Shown: piece by piece, positions 1-6,672 of the stretch
How the letters are laid out: every line of letters starts with the position of its first letter
How positions within the stretch are numbered: position 1 is the stretch's first letter
Origin: an uncultured Sutterella sp.
Lineage (GTDB): Bacteria; Pseudomonadota; Gammaproteobacteria; Burkholderiales; Burkholderiaceae_F
Direction: 5' to 3'
DNA length: 6,672 nucleotides
Assembly (NCBI GenBank): GCA_900554375.1
Contig: USHK01000061.1
Coordinates: 1-6,672, forward strand
The notes under the pieces: generated by a model
Database searches by the model: none
Told to the model about the DNA's origin: nothing
Seen by the model: the letters and a program-made list of their open reading frames with translations, nothing else
Position numbers and translations under genes: made by a program

Positions 1-49
1 ATCTACACGTAAGGAGTCGTCGGCAGCGTCAGATGTGTATAAGAGACAG
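1..49 (+). other. Untrimmed Nextera (Tn5) adapter with i5 index, not genomic
   Basis: Bases 1-8 are the end of the Illumina P5 adapter. Bases 9-16 (GTAAGGAG) match the i5 index I recall as S505/N505. Bases 17-30 are the Nextera read-1 tail, and 31-49 are the 19-base Tn5 mosaic end AGATGTGTATAAGAGACAG. Genomic sequence starts at base 50. The piece has the form expected when a read runs through a short insert into the opposite adapter and is then assembled untrimmed. It supplies a false stop codon and six false residues to the truncated proB frame. Confidence 0.98.
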
Positions 50-772
50 GGCAATGACCGTAGAGGCACCGCTGCGGGCCGCGCGTTTGGCTGCAAGCAC
101 TTTTGTCTGCATACCGCCCTTGCCGATAGAAGAACCGGCGCCGCCTGCCATTGCTTCATAGATCGGATCTCCGGCTTCTCCGACTTCCACTAACTTGGCT
201 TCGGGATTAGAGCGAGGATCGGCAGTAAAGAGTCCGATCTGGTCGGTCAAGATCACTAATACGTCAGCATCGATTAAGTTCGTAACCAGCGCACCTAACG
301 TATCGTTATCACCGACTTTGATTTCGTTAGTGACGACCGTGTCATTCTCGTTAATGATCGGAACAACTTTGAGATCTAAAAGCGTAGTCAGTGTCTGGCG
401 AGCATTTAAATATCGCTCACGGTCTGCGAGGTCAGCATGCGTCAACAAGATTTGAGCCGTGCGAATGTCATAGCGCTCGAAGCTTTTTTCATAGGCTTCC
501 ACAATACCCATTTGTCCCACGGCAGCCGCGGCCTGGAGTTCGTGCATTTTTTTCGGTCGTTTGCTCCAACCGAGACGAGCCATTCCTTCAGCAACAGCAC
601 CGGAACTCACCCAAACCACTTGTTTGCCCATTTCCTGAAGCTTAGCGATCTGAGCCGTCCAACGCGCAATCGCCTCCGTATCTACTCCGTGACCTTCGTT
701 TGTCACTAAAGAAGAGCCGACTTTTACGACAATTCTTTTTGCATCGTTCCAAATTCTGAGGTTTTCTTCCAT
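50..772 (-). CDS. proB: Glutamate 5-kinase, 3'-truncated by contig end
   Basis: Glutamate 5-kinase is a cytoplasmic enzyme that phosphorylates L-glutamate with ATP to gamma-glutamyl phosphate, the first step of proline synthesis; it is usually feedback-inhibited by proline. The 241 genomic residues cover the amino-acid-kinase domain. Visible motifs are VKVGSSLVT (about 17-24), VSSGAV (55-60), NENDTV (141-146), GDNDTLGA (154-161), [12 protein letters not shown] (176-187) and the substrate-loop segment [10 protein letters not shown] (215-224). The sequence closely resembles Burkholderia ProB as I recall it. Full-length proteins of about 370 residues carry a C-terminal PUA domain, which here lies beyond the contig end. 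If read on, the frame takes six residues (LSLIHI) and a TGA at 29-31 from adapter; these are not real. The ATG at 770-772 has GGAAG about 7 nt upstream. The gene is divergent from the autotransporter; in many Burkholderiales it directly follows obg. Confidence 0.96.
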
Positions 773-1020
773 CTCATTTCTTCCGATCTTGTTGACGGCA
801 ACCGTCTTTCCCGGCGGAACAAAAGTCCGCGATTCTTTTCAAGTGTTAAGAAGGTTGTCGAAAATGTAGTTTTTTCAGTATATCCAAGGATTATCTCTTG
901 AAGCGACTGGCTCTCTTGTTAATGACTCATGGCCAAAAAGGAAAAATTAAAGGTCCACCTCCCCTTCCTAATTATTAGCATGCACCGAATAAAGGGTGAT
1001 TCCTGTATTATTTTCGCAAC

Positions 1021-1040
1021 AATAGCATAATTTTGCTATT
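1021..1040. repeat. Perfect 7-bp inverted repeat, possible operator
   Basis: AATAGCA (1021-1027) and TGCTATT (1034-1040) are exact reverse complements around a 6-base AT centre. The dyad overlaps the first two bases of the -35-like TTTACA at 1039-1044 and lies just upstream of the C9 tract, where a repressor or activator could act. I cannot assign it to a known regulator. It has no T-tract and no gene ends nearby on the plus strand, so it is unlikely to be a terminator. Confidence 0.4.
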
Positions 1041-1070
1041 TACATTACCCCCCCCCGGCGGTTGTATCGT
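1039..1070 (+). promoter_or_regulatory. Candidate promoter whose spacer contains a C9 homopolymer
   Basis: TTTACA (1039-1044) matches five of six bases of a sigma70 -35 box. TATCGT (1065-1070) matches four of six bases of a -10 box. The 20-bp spacer between them includes nine consecutive C (1048-1056). Transcription from here would begin near 1077, giving a leader of roughly 26 nt that contains the GAGGAA site at 1091-1096 and ends at the ATG at 1104. Twenty base pairs is longer than the optimal 17, so loss of two or three C would improve the promoter. The tract is seen directly; the promoter assignment is inference, because the -10 is weak and other hexamers lie upstream. Confidence 0.4.
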
Positions 1071-1103
1071 ACCTCGGTTAAATCAATCTCGAGGAATAAG
1101 AAA

Positions 1104-3347
1104 ATGATTCAAAAGTTTAAAATTAGTTTGATTGCTTCCATTGTTATGGCAGCATGCTCAGTCAGTGCAGAACCCTTCAGCGGAGAGGTAACAACAGACA
1201 TTTCCGTCAACGCCGATAAATTTGGAATTGAAATCGGATCTCTTGACGCTTCTGGTCCTGGATCAACAATTACAACCACTAATTTGACCGGCTCATCGAT
1301 TAAAGCATCCGTTGTACCCACTGAAAGCACCACCAGTTCTAACGTTGTTGGCATTTTAGCTTGGCCAAATACCCATTTAAATCTTGGAGGCGACCACACA
1401 AAAAATATCGACATTTCGGTATCAGCTGGAGACACAAGCAAACAGCCAATTGGTATTTGGGCTTTTCACGGTAACAATCAAGCAGCTTCTCCAACGATCA
1501 CAGTTACCTCAGAAAATTTACGTATAGACGTAGACCTTAAAGCATCCGACGCCCCGAAATCTGCTTACGGAATACTTGTGCAAAACGGGACAATGATTGA
1601 GAATTTAGACGAAGATAAACGCTCAACTGTAATAATTAATTCTAAAAATACGTTGATTAATGTCACATCCCAATCGGGCGGCGGTCTAGTTGCAATGTCT
1701 CAAGGCGTCCTCAAAGTGAATGGTAATTTAGAGGTTAATGCACCCGATGCCATTATTGCGCGAGGTGACTCGATTATTACAATTAATGAGTCTGGTACCA
1801 ATCAAGTCGTTCTAAATGGAGATATTAAATATTCCTATGAAGGTGAAACTTCCGGAACCTCCGTTGAATCCGACATCCTTGTTAACCTCTCTGGGAAAAA
1901 TTCTCAATGGACAGGAAATGTCAAAACTGGCTGGACAAGTACAGACTCTTCAAATAACCCGCTCCCAGATGACTTAACTGTAAAAGGATTCAAGCTTGTC
2001 TTGGCAGACGGCGCTCAATGGAACCCCACTATTGTGGCCAACATTGAAGAAGAAAAACAGGGATTAACAACCATTCCGCTCAACAGCCTAACTTTTAACG
2101 ACGGCGTCATCAACATCACAAAGGCAGATGATCAAAAAGTCACTATTGAAAAATTGCAAGGCACTGGCGGTGTTGTAAACGTAGCGGCTGCAACTGACGG
2201 AACGACTATCTCCTCTGCACAACTGAAAGCCGACGCTATTGAAGGCGCTCCTCACTTTACAGTCAATGCCGTTGGTCTGACTTCTGACGAAATTACGAAT
2301 CAGAAAGAAGCGATGGAATCCTTCTATGCCAGCGCGCTTAACCTTGCTGACGGTTCTGACGCTACTGCAACGCTTAACGTTGCCGAAGGTGCTGTTGCCG
2401 GTGCTTTGACAGCTGAAGTTACTAAAGATGGATCCGTTGTCGTGAATGAAGCTCAGAACACGGTCAACTCCTCCCTTATTGACATTGCTGCGTCCAATTA
2501 CCTCTTCTTCCGTTCTCAGATGAACGACGTTTCCGCACGCTTGGGCGACCTTCGCTCTATGCCGAAGACAGCCGGCGCCTGGGTACGTTATTACGGCGGA
2601 AAGAACAAGTATTCCAACGGCAACATGAGCGAAAAATACAACACCGTTCAGTTAGGCGGCGATGGATTCATCAACGACAACTTCTACCTTGGTGGCACAT
2701 TCTCCTATACCCACGGTGACGGAGACCTCAGAAACGGTTCTACGGACGACAAGAACTTCAACTTCGGCATCTACGGCGGCTGGCTAGGTGATGCGGGTCA
2801 GTTCGTTGACGTGATCGTCAAACGCCATCGTGTGAAGAGCGATTTCAGCCTTTACAACACAATGGGACGCAACTCCGGCTCCTTCCACAACTGGGGAACA
2901 TCTGCCTCCGTTGAAGCAGGCTGGAGACTGCAGTGCCCGGATACAGGTTTCTATGTCGAACCCCAGGCTGAATTGCAGTTTGGTCGTTTAGATTCTGTTG
3001 ACTACAAGACCAACAAGGGCGTTAAGGTTGAACAGGACGGTATCGACTCCTTCGTCGGCAGAGCCGGTGTTGCTGTTGGCTACACCTTCCCGGAAAACAA
3101 AGGCAACGCATACGCTAAGGCCTCTGTTCTTCACGATTGGAAGGGCGAAGTGAAGTCCACTTTCTCCTCCAACGGTACAAAACGTACTTACAAAGACGAC
3201 CTCGGCGGTACATGGGGCGAATTTGCTGTCGGCGGTACATTCAACCCGACCAAGAACATTTCTGCCTATGGCCAGGTCAAGACATCCGCAGGCTCTCCTG
3301 TCCGCAATCCGTGGCAGGTCAGCGTCGGCGTAAGATACAGCTTCTAA
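1104..3347 (+). CDS. Type Va autotransporter, pertactin-like passenger with C-terminal beta-barrel
   Basis: This is a 747-residue secreted outer-membrane protein. Residues 1-22 form a signal peptide: lysines at 4 and 6, a hydrophobic core, and a likely cut after SVSA before Glu23. Residues of about 23-450 are a passenger rich in Thr, Ser, Asn, Gly and Val with alternating short strands, as in pertactin-type beta-helices. Residues of about 453-485 form the helical linker that threads the barrel. Residues of about 489-747 are an autotransporter beta-barrel of normal size, starting GAWVRYYGG and ending in RYSF, the C-terminal Phe recognised by the BAM machinery. No protease or lipase motif is seen, so adhesion is the likeliest role, though unproven. 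An RGDS motif lies at 220-223. ATG 1104 is preferred over an in-frame TTG at 1062 because GAGGAA (1091-1096) precedes it and the signal peptide then begins normally. The passenger is AT-richer than the barrel. Confidence 0.93.
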   Translation: MIQKFKISLIASIVMAACSVSAEPFSGEVTTDISVNADKFGIEIGSLDASGPGSTITTTNLTGSSIKASVVPTESTTSSNVVGILAWPNTHLNLGGDHTKNIDISVSAGDTSKQPIGIWAFHGNNQAASPTITVTSENLRIDVDLKASDAPKSAYGILVQNGTMIENLDEDKRSTVIINSKNTLINVTSQSGGGLVAMSQGVLKVNGNLEVNAPDAIIARGDSIITINESGTNQVVLNGDIKYSYEGETSGTSVESDILVNLSGKNSQWTGNVKTGWTSTDSSNNPLPDDLTVKGFKLVLADGAQWNPTIVANIEEEKQGLTTIPLNSLTFNDGVINITKADDQKVTIEKLQGTGGVVNVAAATDGTTISSAQLKADAIEGAPHFTVNAVGLTSDEITNQKEAMESFYASALNLADGSDATATLNVAEGAVAGALTAEVTKDGSVVVNEAQNTVNSSLIDIAASNYLFFRSQMNDVSARLGDLRSMPKTAGAWVRYYGGKNKYSNGNMSEKYNTVQLGGDGFINDNFYLGGTFSYTHGDGDLRNGSTDDKNFNFGIYGGWLGDAGQFVDVIVKRHRVKSDFSLYNTMGRNSGSFHNWGTSASVEAGWRLQCPDTGFYVEPQAELQFGRLDSVDYKTNKGVKVEQDGIDSFVGRAGVAVGYTFPENKGNAYAKASVLHDWKGEVKSTFSSNGTKRTYKDDLGGTWGEFAVGGTFNPTKNISAYGQVKTSAGSPVRNPWQVSVGVRYSF

Positions 3348-3370
3348 GCTCTTTCAGCTGATTAAACACG

Positions 3371-3404
3371 ATTCCCTTTCCTGAAGAAGATCGGGAAAGG
3401 GAAT
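3371..3404. other. Hairpin between convergent autotransporter and obg genes
   Basis: An 11-bp perfect stem (3371-3381 with 3394-3404, ATTCCCTTTCC against its complement) encloses a 12-base loop, 24 bp after the autotransporter stop. Six A follow it on the plus strand rather than T, so it is not a classical intrinsic terminator by itself. It may protect the 3' end of the autotransporter mRNA or add to the terminator just downstream. Confidence 0.6.
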
Positions 3405-3439
3405 AAAAAACCGTCGGAAGTTTTATCTTTCGGCGGTTT
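3405..3439 (-). terminator. Intrinsic terminator after obg, possibly bidirectional
   Basis: Bases 3408-3420 and 3427-3439 form a 13-bp stem, with two G-U wobbles in the plus-strand RNA, around a 6-base loop. Read on the minus strand, the GC-rich hairpin runs into six T (complement of the A run at 3405-3410), 16 bp beyond the obg stop, as expected for a rho-independent terminator. On the plus strand it ends in only TTT, so it could also stop autotransporter transcription, but less strongly. Confidence 0.8.
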
Positions 3440-3455
3440 CCCTATTGCGATTAAC

Positions 3456-4682
<1,227 letters not shown>

Positions 4683-4686
4683 CTAA

Positions 4687-4947
4687 TTAAGCAACCGGAA
4701 CAACGTTAACGTAGTGACGGTTCAGACGTCCGTGAACAACGAACTCGACCTTACCGGCAACTTTAGCAAACAAAGTGTGGTCACGGCCCATACCGACATT
4801 TTCACCGGCATGGAATGTGGTACCGCGCTGACGGACAATGATAGCGCCCGGCTGAATCATTTCAGAGCCGAAAACTTTAACGCCAAGACGTTGTGCGTTG
4901 GAATCGCGGCCGTTACGTGTAGATCCGCCGCCTTTCTTATGTGCCAT
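4687..4947 (-). CDS. rpmA: 50S ribosomal protein L27
   Basis: L27 is a small basic protein of the large subunit whose flexible N-terminus reaches toward the peptidyl-transferase centre and contacts tRNA ends. The 86-residue product has the family's normal length and hallmark start [15 protein letters not shown], then the conserved GVKVFG and GTTFHAG segments. Met is followed directly by Ala-His-Lys-Lys, so the cleavable N-terminal extension found in Firmicutes is absent. GAGG at 4956-4959 lies 8 nt before the ATG. It is 28 bp downstream of rplU in the same operon, and transcription appears to stop at the terminator just after it. Confidence 0.99.
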   Translation of the reverse strand: MAHKKGGGSTRNGRDSNAQRLGVKVFGSEMIQPGAIIVRQRGTTFHAGENVGMGRDHTLFAKVAGKVEFVVHGRLNRHYVNVVPVA

Positions 4948-4975
4948 TTCAAATACCTCTTACTTAAAAATCCAA

Positions 4976-5287
4976 TTAGGCCGAAATCTCATCAATCTTG
5001 AGTTCGGTGTAGTTCTGACGGTGACCAGCACTCTTCATGGAGTGTTTACGACGACGGAACTTGAAAATACGAACTTTTTCATGACGTCCTTCAGACAGGA
5101 CTGTGGCAGTAACAAAAGCGCCGGGAATCGTCGGATTACCAAGCTTAAGGCCTTCGTCGTTCTTAACAGCGAGAACTTCCACGAGTTTGATCTGGGAGCC
5201 AACGTCACCCGGAAGGGTTTCGACCTTAACCTTGTCGCCAACAGCAACAGTGTACTGTTTGCCGCCGGTTTTGATAATTGCGTACAT
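4976..5287 (-). CDS. rplU: 50S ribosomal protein L21
   Basis: L21 binds 23S rRNA during 50S assembly. The 103-residue protein is the usual size, opening with [19 protein letters not shown] and carrying the basic [13 protein letters not shown] segment (about 72-84) and the RQNYTELKI motif near the C-terminus. It is the first gene of the rplU-rpmA operon, 28 bp ahead of rpmA. AAAGG (5295-5299) lies 7 nt before the ATG. Its leader is about 80 nt, starting from the promoter at 5374-5402 and carrying a hairpin directly before the ribosome binding site. Confidence 0.99.
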   Translation of the reverse strand: MYAIIKTGGKQYTVAVGDKVKVETLPGDVGSQIKLVEVLAVKNDEGLKLGNPTIPGAFVTATVLSEGRHEKVRIFKFRRRKHSMKSAGHRQNYTELKIDEISA

Positions 5288-5303
5288 GTATATACCTTTA
5301 ACA

Positions 5304-5331
5304 CTTCAATGCAGTCTGCGTCCTGCTGAAG
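5304..5331 (-). promoter_or_regulatory. Hairpin in the rplU 5' leader
   Basis: CTTCA (5304-5308) pairs with TGAAG (5327-5331), and GCAG (5311-5314) with CTGC (5323-5326). This gives nine base pairs with a two-base bulge and an eight-base loop. It ends 4 nt upstream of the AAAGG ribosome binding site of rplU. Ribosomal protein leaders often hold structures that mediate autogenous control, so it may regulate rplU-rpmA, but I recognise no named motif. On the plus strand it is followed by five T, but no plus-strand gene lies upstream for it to terminate. Confidence 0.45.
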
Positions 5332-5373
5332 CCTTTTTGTTTGCTCAAATAACTTAAACGCGCAGAGTGCGGA

Positions 5374-5402
5374 ATTATGCTCGAAAAATTTCGTATAGTC
5401 AA
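5374..5402 (-). promoter_or_regulatory. Sigma70-type promoter of rplU-rpmA
   Basis: On the minus strand, TTGACT (complement of 5397-5402) is followed by exactly 17 bp and then CATAAT (complement of 5374-5379). Each hexamer matches five of six consensus bases at the optimal spacing. Transcription would start near 5367, about 80 nt before the rplU start codon. It is the best promoter match in the window, fitting a highly expressed ribosomal protein operon. Confidence 0.85.
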
Positions 5403-5561
5403 ACGGTTAAAGATGTTTTTTTGTTTTTCTCCGCTCACTGACGAATTTACCTTTGAATTCTCAGAAAAATCTCGTTTTTGTGTCTTTTAACATCAGCAAG
5501 CAAAGAAAAATAGTTAATATTTGACTTTGTTTATTTAGTTAGCACCCATAGGGATTTTTCA
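5403..5561 (+). promoter_or_regulatory. Upstream region of ispB, promoter not resolved
   Basis: This AT-rich stretch separates the rplU promoter from ispB. TTGACT (5521-5526) would be a good -35, but the hexamers 17-19 bp downstream (around CCCATA, 5545-5550) match the -10 poorly. TAATAT (5515-5520) is another weak -10. The ribosome binding site AGGGA (5550-5554), 7 nt before the ATG at 5562, is clear and fixes the start. I see no gene here. Confidence 0.4.
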
Positions 5562-6542
5562 ATGAGTCAAGTAGCAGCCGCCGTTCAGAGAATCATCGCC
5601 CCGATTTCCGAGGATTTACTCGCCGTGGATCGAGAAGTTATTGATGATCTTCAGAGTGACATTCCGCTGATTAAAAAGATAAGCGACTACATCGTTACAG
5701 CCGGCGGCAAACGGATGCGTCCGATCGTCCTCATGCTGATTGCCCGCGCACTCGGCTATCAAGGTAAAGAGCACATCTTCCTTGCTACGATGATTGAATA
5801 TGTACACACAGCCAGCCTTCTGCATGACGACGTTGTCGACGAGAGCGACTTAAGACGCGGCAAACCGACTGCCGGATTTAAATGGGGAAATGCGGCCGCG
5901 ATCCTAACCGGCGACTTTATGTATTCGCGTGCCTTCCAATTAATGGTCCGCACTCAGAACTTACGTATTTGCGAAATCGTTGCCGGCGCTGTAAACCGAG
6001 TTTCCGAGGGTGAAGTTATCCAGCTGCTTAACATTCACGACACGACGTTAGACGAAGCCCGGTATTTTGATGTCATTGAAAGAAAGACCGGTGTCCTCTT
6101 TGAAGCTGCAGCCCGCATGGCTTCTGTTGTGGCCGGTGCTTCAAAAGAAGTCGAAGACAAGATGGCAGAGTATGCCCTTTGTCTGGGACGCGCCTTCCAA
6201 ATTATTGATGACGTACTTGACTACACAGGCTCTAAAGACAATATTGGAAAGAATTTAGGCACAGACCTTCGTGAAGGAAAAATGACGATGCCTCTTATCT
6301 ATGCTTTAAAGCATTGCTCTGAAGCAGATGCCGCCATCATTCGTACTGCAGTAAGCAGCCGAGATCCGGATTTAGAAAGCGTAACCCGCGTCATTCTTGC
6401 TTCCGGCGCTATTGAAGCCTGTATCGAAGCCGCTAAAAAAGAAGTTTCTCGAGGAATTGACGCATTAAATTGCCTGCCGAGTAGCGCATTTAAAAATTCT
6501 CTGATAGAATTGCTTTCCTTGACAGTTGAGAGGGACCGATAG
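5562..6542 (+). CDS. ispB: Octaprenyl diphosphate synthase, long-chain trans-prenyltransferase
   Basis: This enzyme adds isopentenyl diphosphate units to farnesyl diphosphate to build the side chain of ubiquinone (and menaquinone where made). The 326-residue protein is full length (E. coli IspB is 323). Visible motifs are GGKRMRP (48-54), the first aspartate-rich motif DDVVD (89-93) followed by RRGKPT, KT (175-176), the second aspartate-rich motif DDVLD (216-220), and GKNLGTDLREGK (229-240) with the C-terminal substrate lysines. The fifth residue before the first motif is Ala84, a small residue typical of long-chain synthases, in contrast to the bulky aromatic of short-chain enzymes. Product length (C40) is inferred from similarity to IspB. 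It is divergent from rplU-rpmA, a common proteobacterial arrangement, and its transcript probably continues into the tRNA 20 bp downstream. Confidence 0.97.
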   Translation: MSQVAAAVQRIIAPISEDLLAVDREVIDDLQSDIPLIKKISDYIVTAGGKRMRPIVLMLIARALGYQGKEHIFLATMIEYVHTASLLHDDVVDESDLRRGKPTAGFKWGNAAAILTGDFMYSRAFQLMVRTQNLRICEIVAGAVNRVSEGEVIQLLNIHDTTLDEARYFDVIERKTGVLFEAAARMASVVAGASKEVEDKMAEYALCLGRAFQIIDDVLDYTGSKDNIGKNLGTDLREGKMTMPLIYALKHCSEADAAIIRTAVSSRDPDLESVTRVILASGAIEACIEAAKKEVSRGIDALNCLPSSAFKNSLIELLSLTVERDR

Positions 6543-6562
6543 GTCGCTCGAAACAGAAGAGT

Positions 6563-6634
6563 CGGAGTGTAGCTCAGCCTGGTAGAGCACTGCGTTCGGG
6601 ACGCAGGGGTCGGAGGTTCGAATCCTCTCACTCC
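6563..6634 (+). tRNA. tRNA-Pro (anticodon CGG), 3' end cut by adapter
   Basis: The cloverleaf folds cleanly: acceptor strand CGGAGTG (6563-6569), D arm from 6572, anticodon stem CTGCG/CGCAG around the loop TTCGGGA with anticodon CGG at 6597-6599, and a T arm with TTCGAAT (6617-6623). It resembles E. coli proK and reads CCG codons. The 3' acceptor strand CACTCC (6629-6634) pairs with positions 2-7. The base pairing with C1, the discriminator and any CCA are missing because adapter begins at 6634/6635 (one C is shared). It starts 20 bp after ispB with no evident promoter, so co-transcription is likely. Confidence 0.96.
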
Positions 6635-6672
6635 TGTCTCTTATACACATCTCCGAGCCCACGAGACGCTCA
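6635..6672 (+). other. Untrimmed Nextera (Tn5) adapter with partial i7 index, not genomic
   Basis: The mosaic-end complement CTGTCTCTTATACACATCT occupies 6634-6652; its first C could also be genomic. CCGAGCCCACGAGAC, the Nextera read-2 tail, follows at 6653-6667, and GCTCA at 6668-6672 fits the start of the i7 index I recall as N714. Minus-strand frames through this piece give the artefact peptide MGSEMCIRDR. Confidence 0.98.

Larger units (their letters stand above)
773..1103. promoter_or_regulatory. Divergent intergenic region between proB and the autotransporter gene
   Basis: This 331-bp AT-rich stretch holds no convincing gene. On the proB side (minus strand) there is a possible -10 box TATACT (877-882) without a good -35 at the usual distance. 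A small GACGG/CCGTC hairpin (794-806) lies in the presumed proB leader. On the autotransporter side are an 11-bp palindrome CTAAT-T-ATTAG (968-978), a 7-bp inverted repeat (1021-1040), a run of nine C (1048-1056) and a GAGGAA ribosome binding site (1091-1096). Other -10-like hexamers for the plus strand are TATTAT (1006-1011) and CATAAT (1026-1031), both lacking a good -35. The start sites of both genes are therefore not settled by sequence alone. Confidence 0.6.

Noticed and set aside
779..789. TCTTCCGATCT, an 11-base match to the end of Illumina TruSeq adapters, just upstream of proB
   Set aside because: The library adapters at both ends are Nextera, no further TruSeq sequence extends the match, and the bases give proB a sensible ribosome binding site (GGAAG on the minus strand). 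Coincidence is likelier than a chimeric junction, though reads across 770-800 would settle it.
929..1030. Small plus-strand frame of 33 codons (MAKKEKLK...) ending just before the C tract
   Set aside because: It has no ribosome binding site and no recognisable features, and lies in an AT-rich regulatory region. I see no evidence that it is translated.
1062..1103. Upstream in-frame TTG start adding 14 residues to the autotransporter
   Set aside because: There is no ribosome binding site at a proper distance (GC-rich sequence precedes it), and the extra residues would spoil the signal peptide. ATG 1104 with GAGGAA is better. The frame is closed by TAG at 1023, so the C tract is not in a longer coding region.
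3371..3439. Paired hairpins considered as a CRISPR-like or mobile-element end
   Set aside because: The two stems differ in sequence, there are no repeats with spacers, and they sit exactly between convergent gene ends. A terminator region explains them.
5304..5340. Hairpin plus T5 read as a plus-strand intrinsic terminator
   Set aside because: No plus-strand gene ends upstream; the preceding genes are on the minus strand. It is better read as part of the rplU leader.
6299..6662. Minus-strand open frames over the ispB 3' end and the tRNA
   Set aside because: They are antisense to well-supported ispB and tRNA-Pro and partly encoded by adapter. The residues resemble known antisense-tRNA artefacts.

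Overview
This is a bacterial chromosomal contig flanked on both ends by untrimmed sequencing adapter. Bases 1-49 and about 6635-6672 are Illumina Nextera (Tn5) adapter and index sequence, so only about 50-6634 is genomic. The housekeeping genes resemble Betaproteobacteria, order Burkholderiales: rplU-rpmA-obg, divergent from ispB with tRNA-Pro behind it, plus a ProB very like Burkholderia ProB. The moderate GC content and the large type V autotransporter suggest a gut member of the Sutterellaceae (Sutterella/Parasutterella type). That family assignment is inference from recalled gene layout and protein style, not a database result.

Layout. On the minus strand at the left is the N-terminal two thirds of proB (glutamate 5-kinase), cut by the contig end. 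A 331-bp divergent intergenic region follows, holding a 7-bp inverted repeat and a C9 tract upstream of a plus-strand autotransporter adhesin gene (1104-3347). That gene converges on obg, with two hairpins between them. Further right on the minus strand are obg, then rpmA and rplU, transcribed right to left from a clear sigma70-type promoter at 5374-5402. A strong terminator (4623-4663) separates rpmA from obg. Divergent from rplU, ispB (octaprenyl diphosphate synthase) runs rightward. A tRNA-Pro(CGG) gene follows 20 bp later and is cut by the adapter one base short of completing its acceptor stem.

How it fits together. rplU, rpmA, obg and the tRNA serve ribosome assembly and translation. ispB makes the ubiquinone side chain and proB starts proline synthesis. 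The outlier is the autotransporter: it lies in opposite orientation between obg and proB, which are adjacent in many Burkholderiales, and its passenger half is AT-richer than its barrel half. With the C9 tract in front of it, it is the best candidate here for an accessory, possibly phase-variable surface factor. The rest of the window is ordinary core genome.
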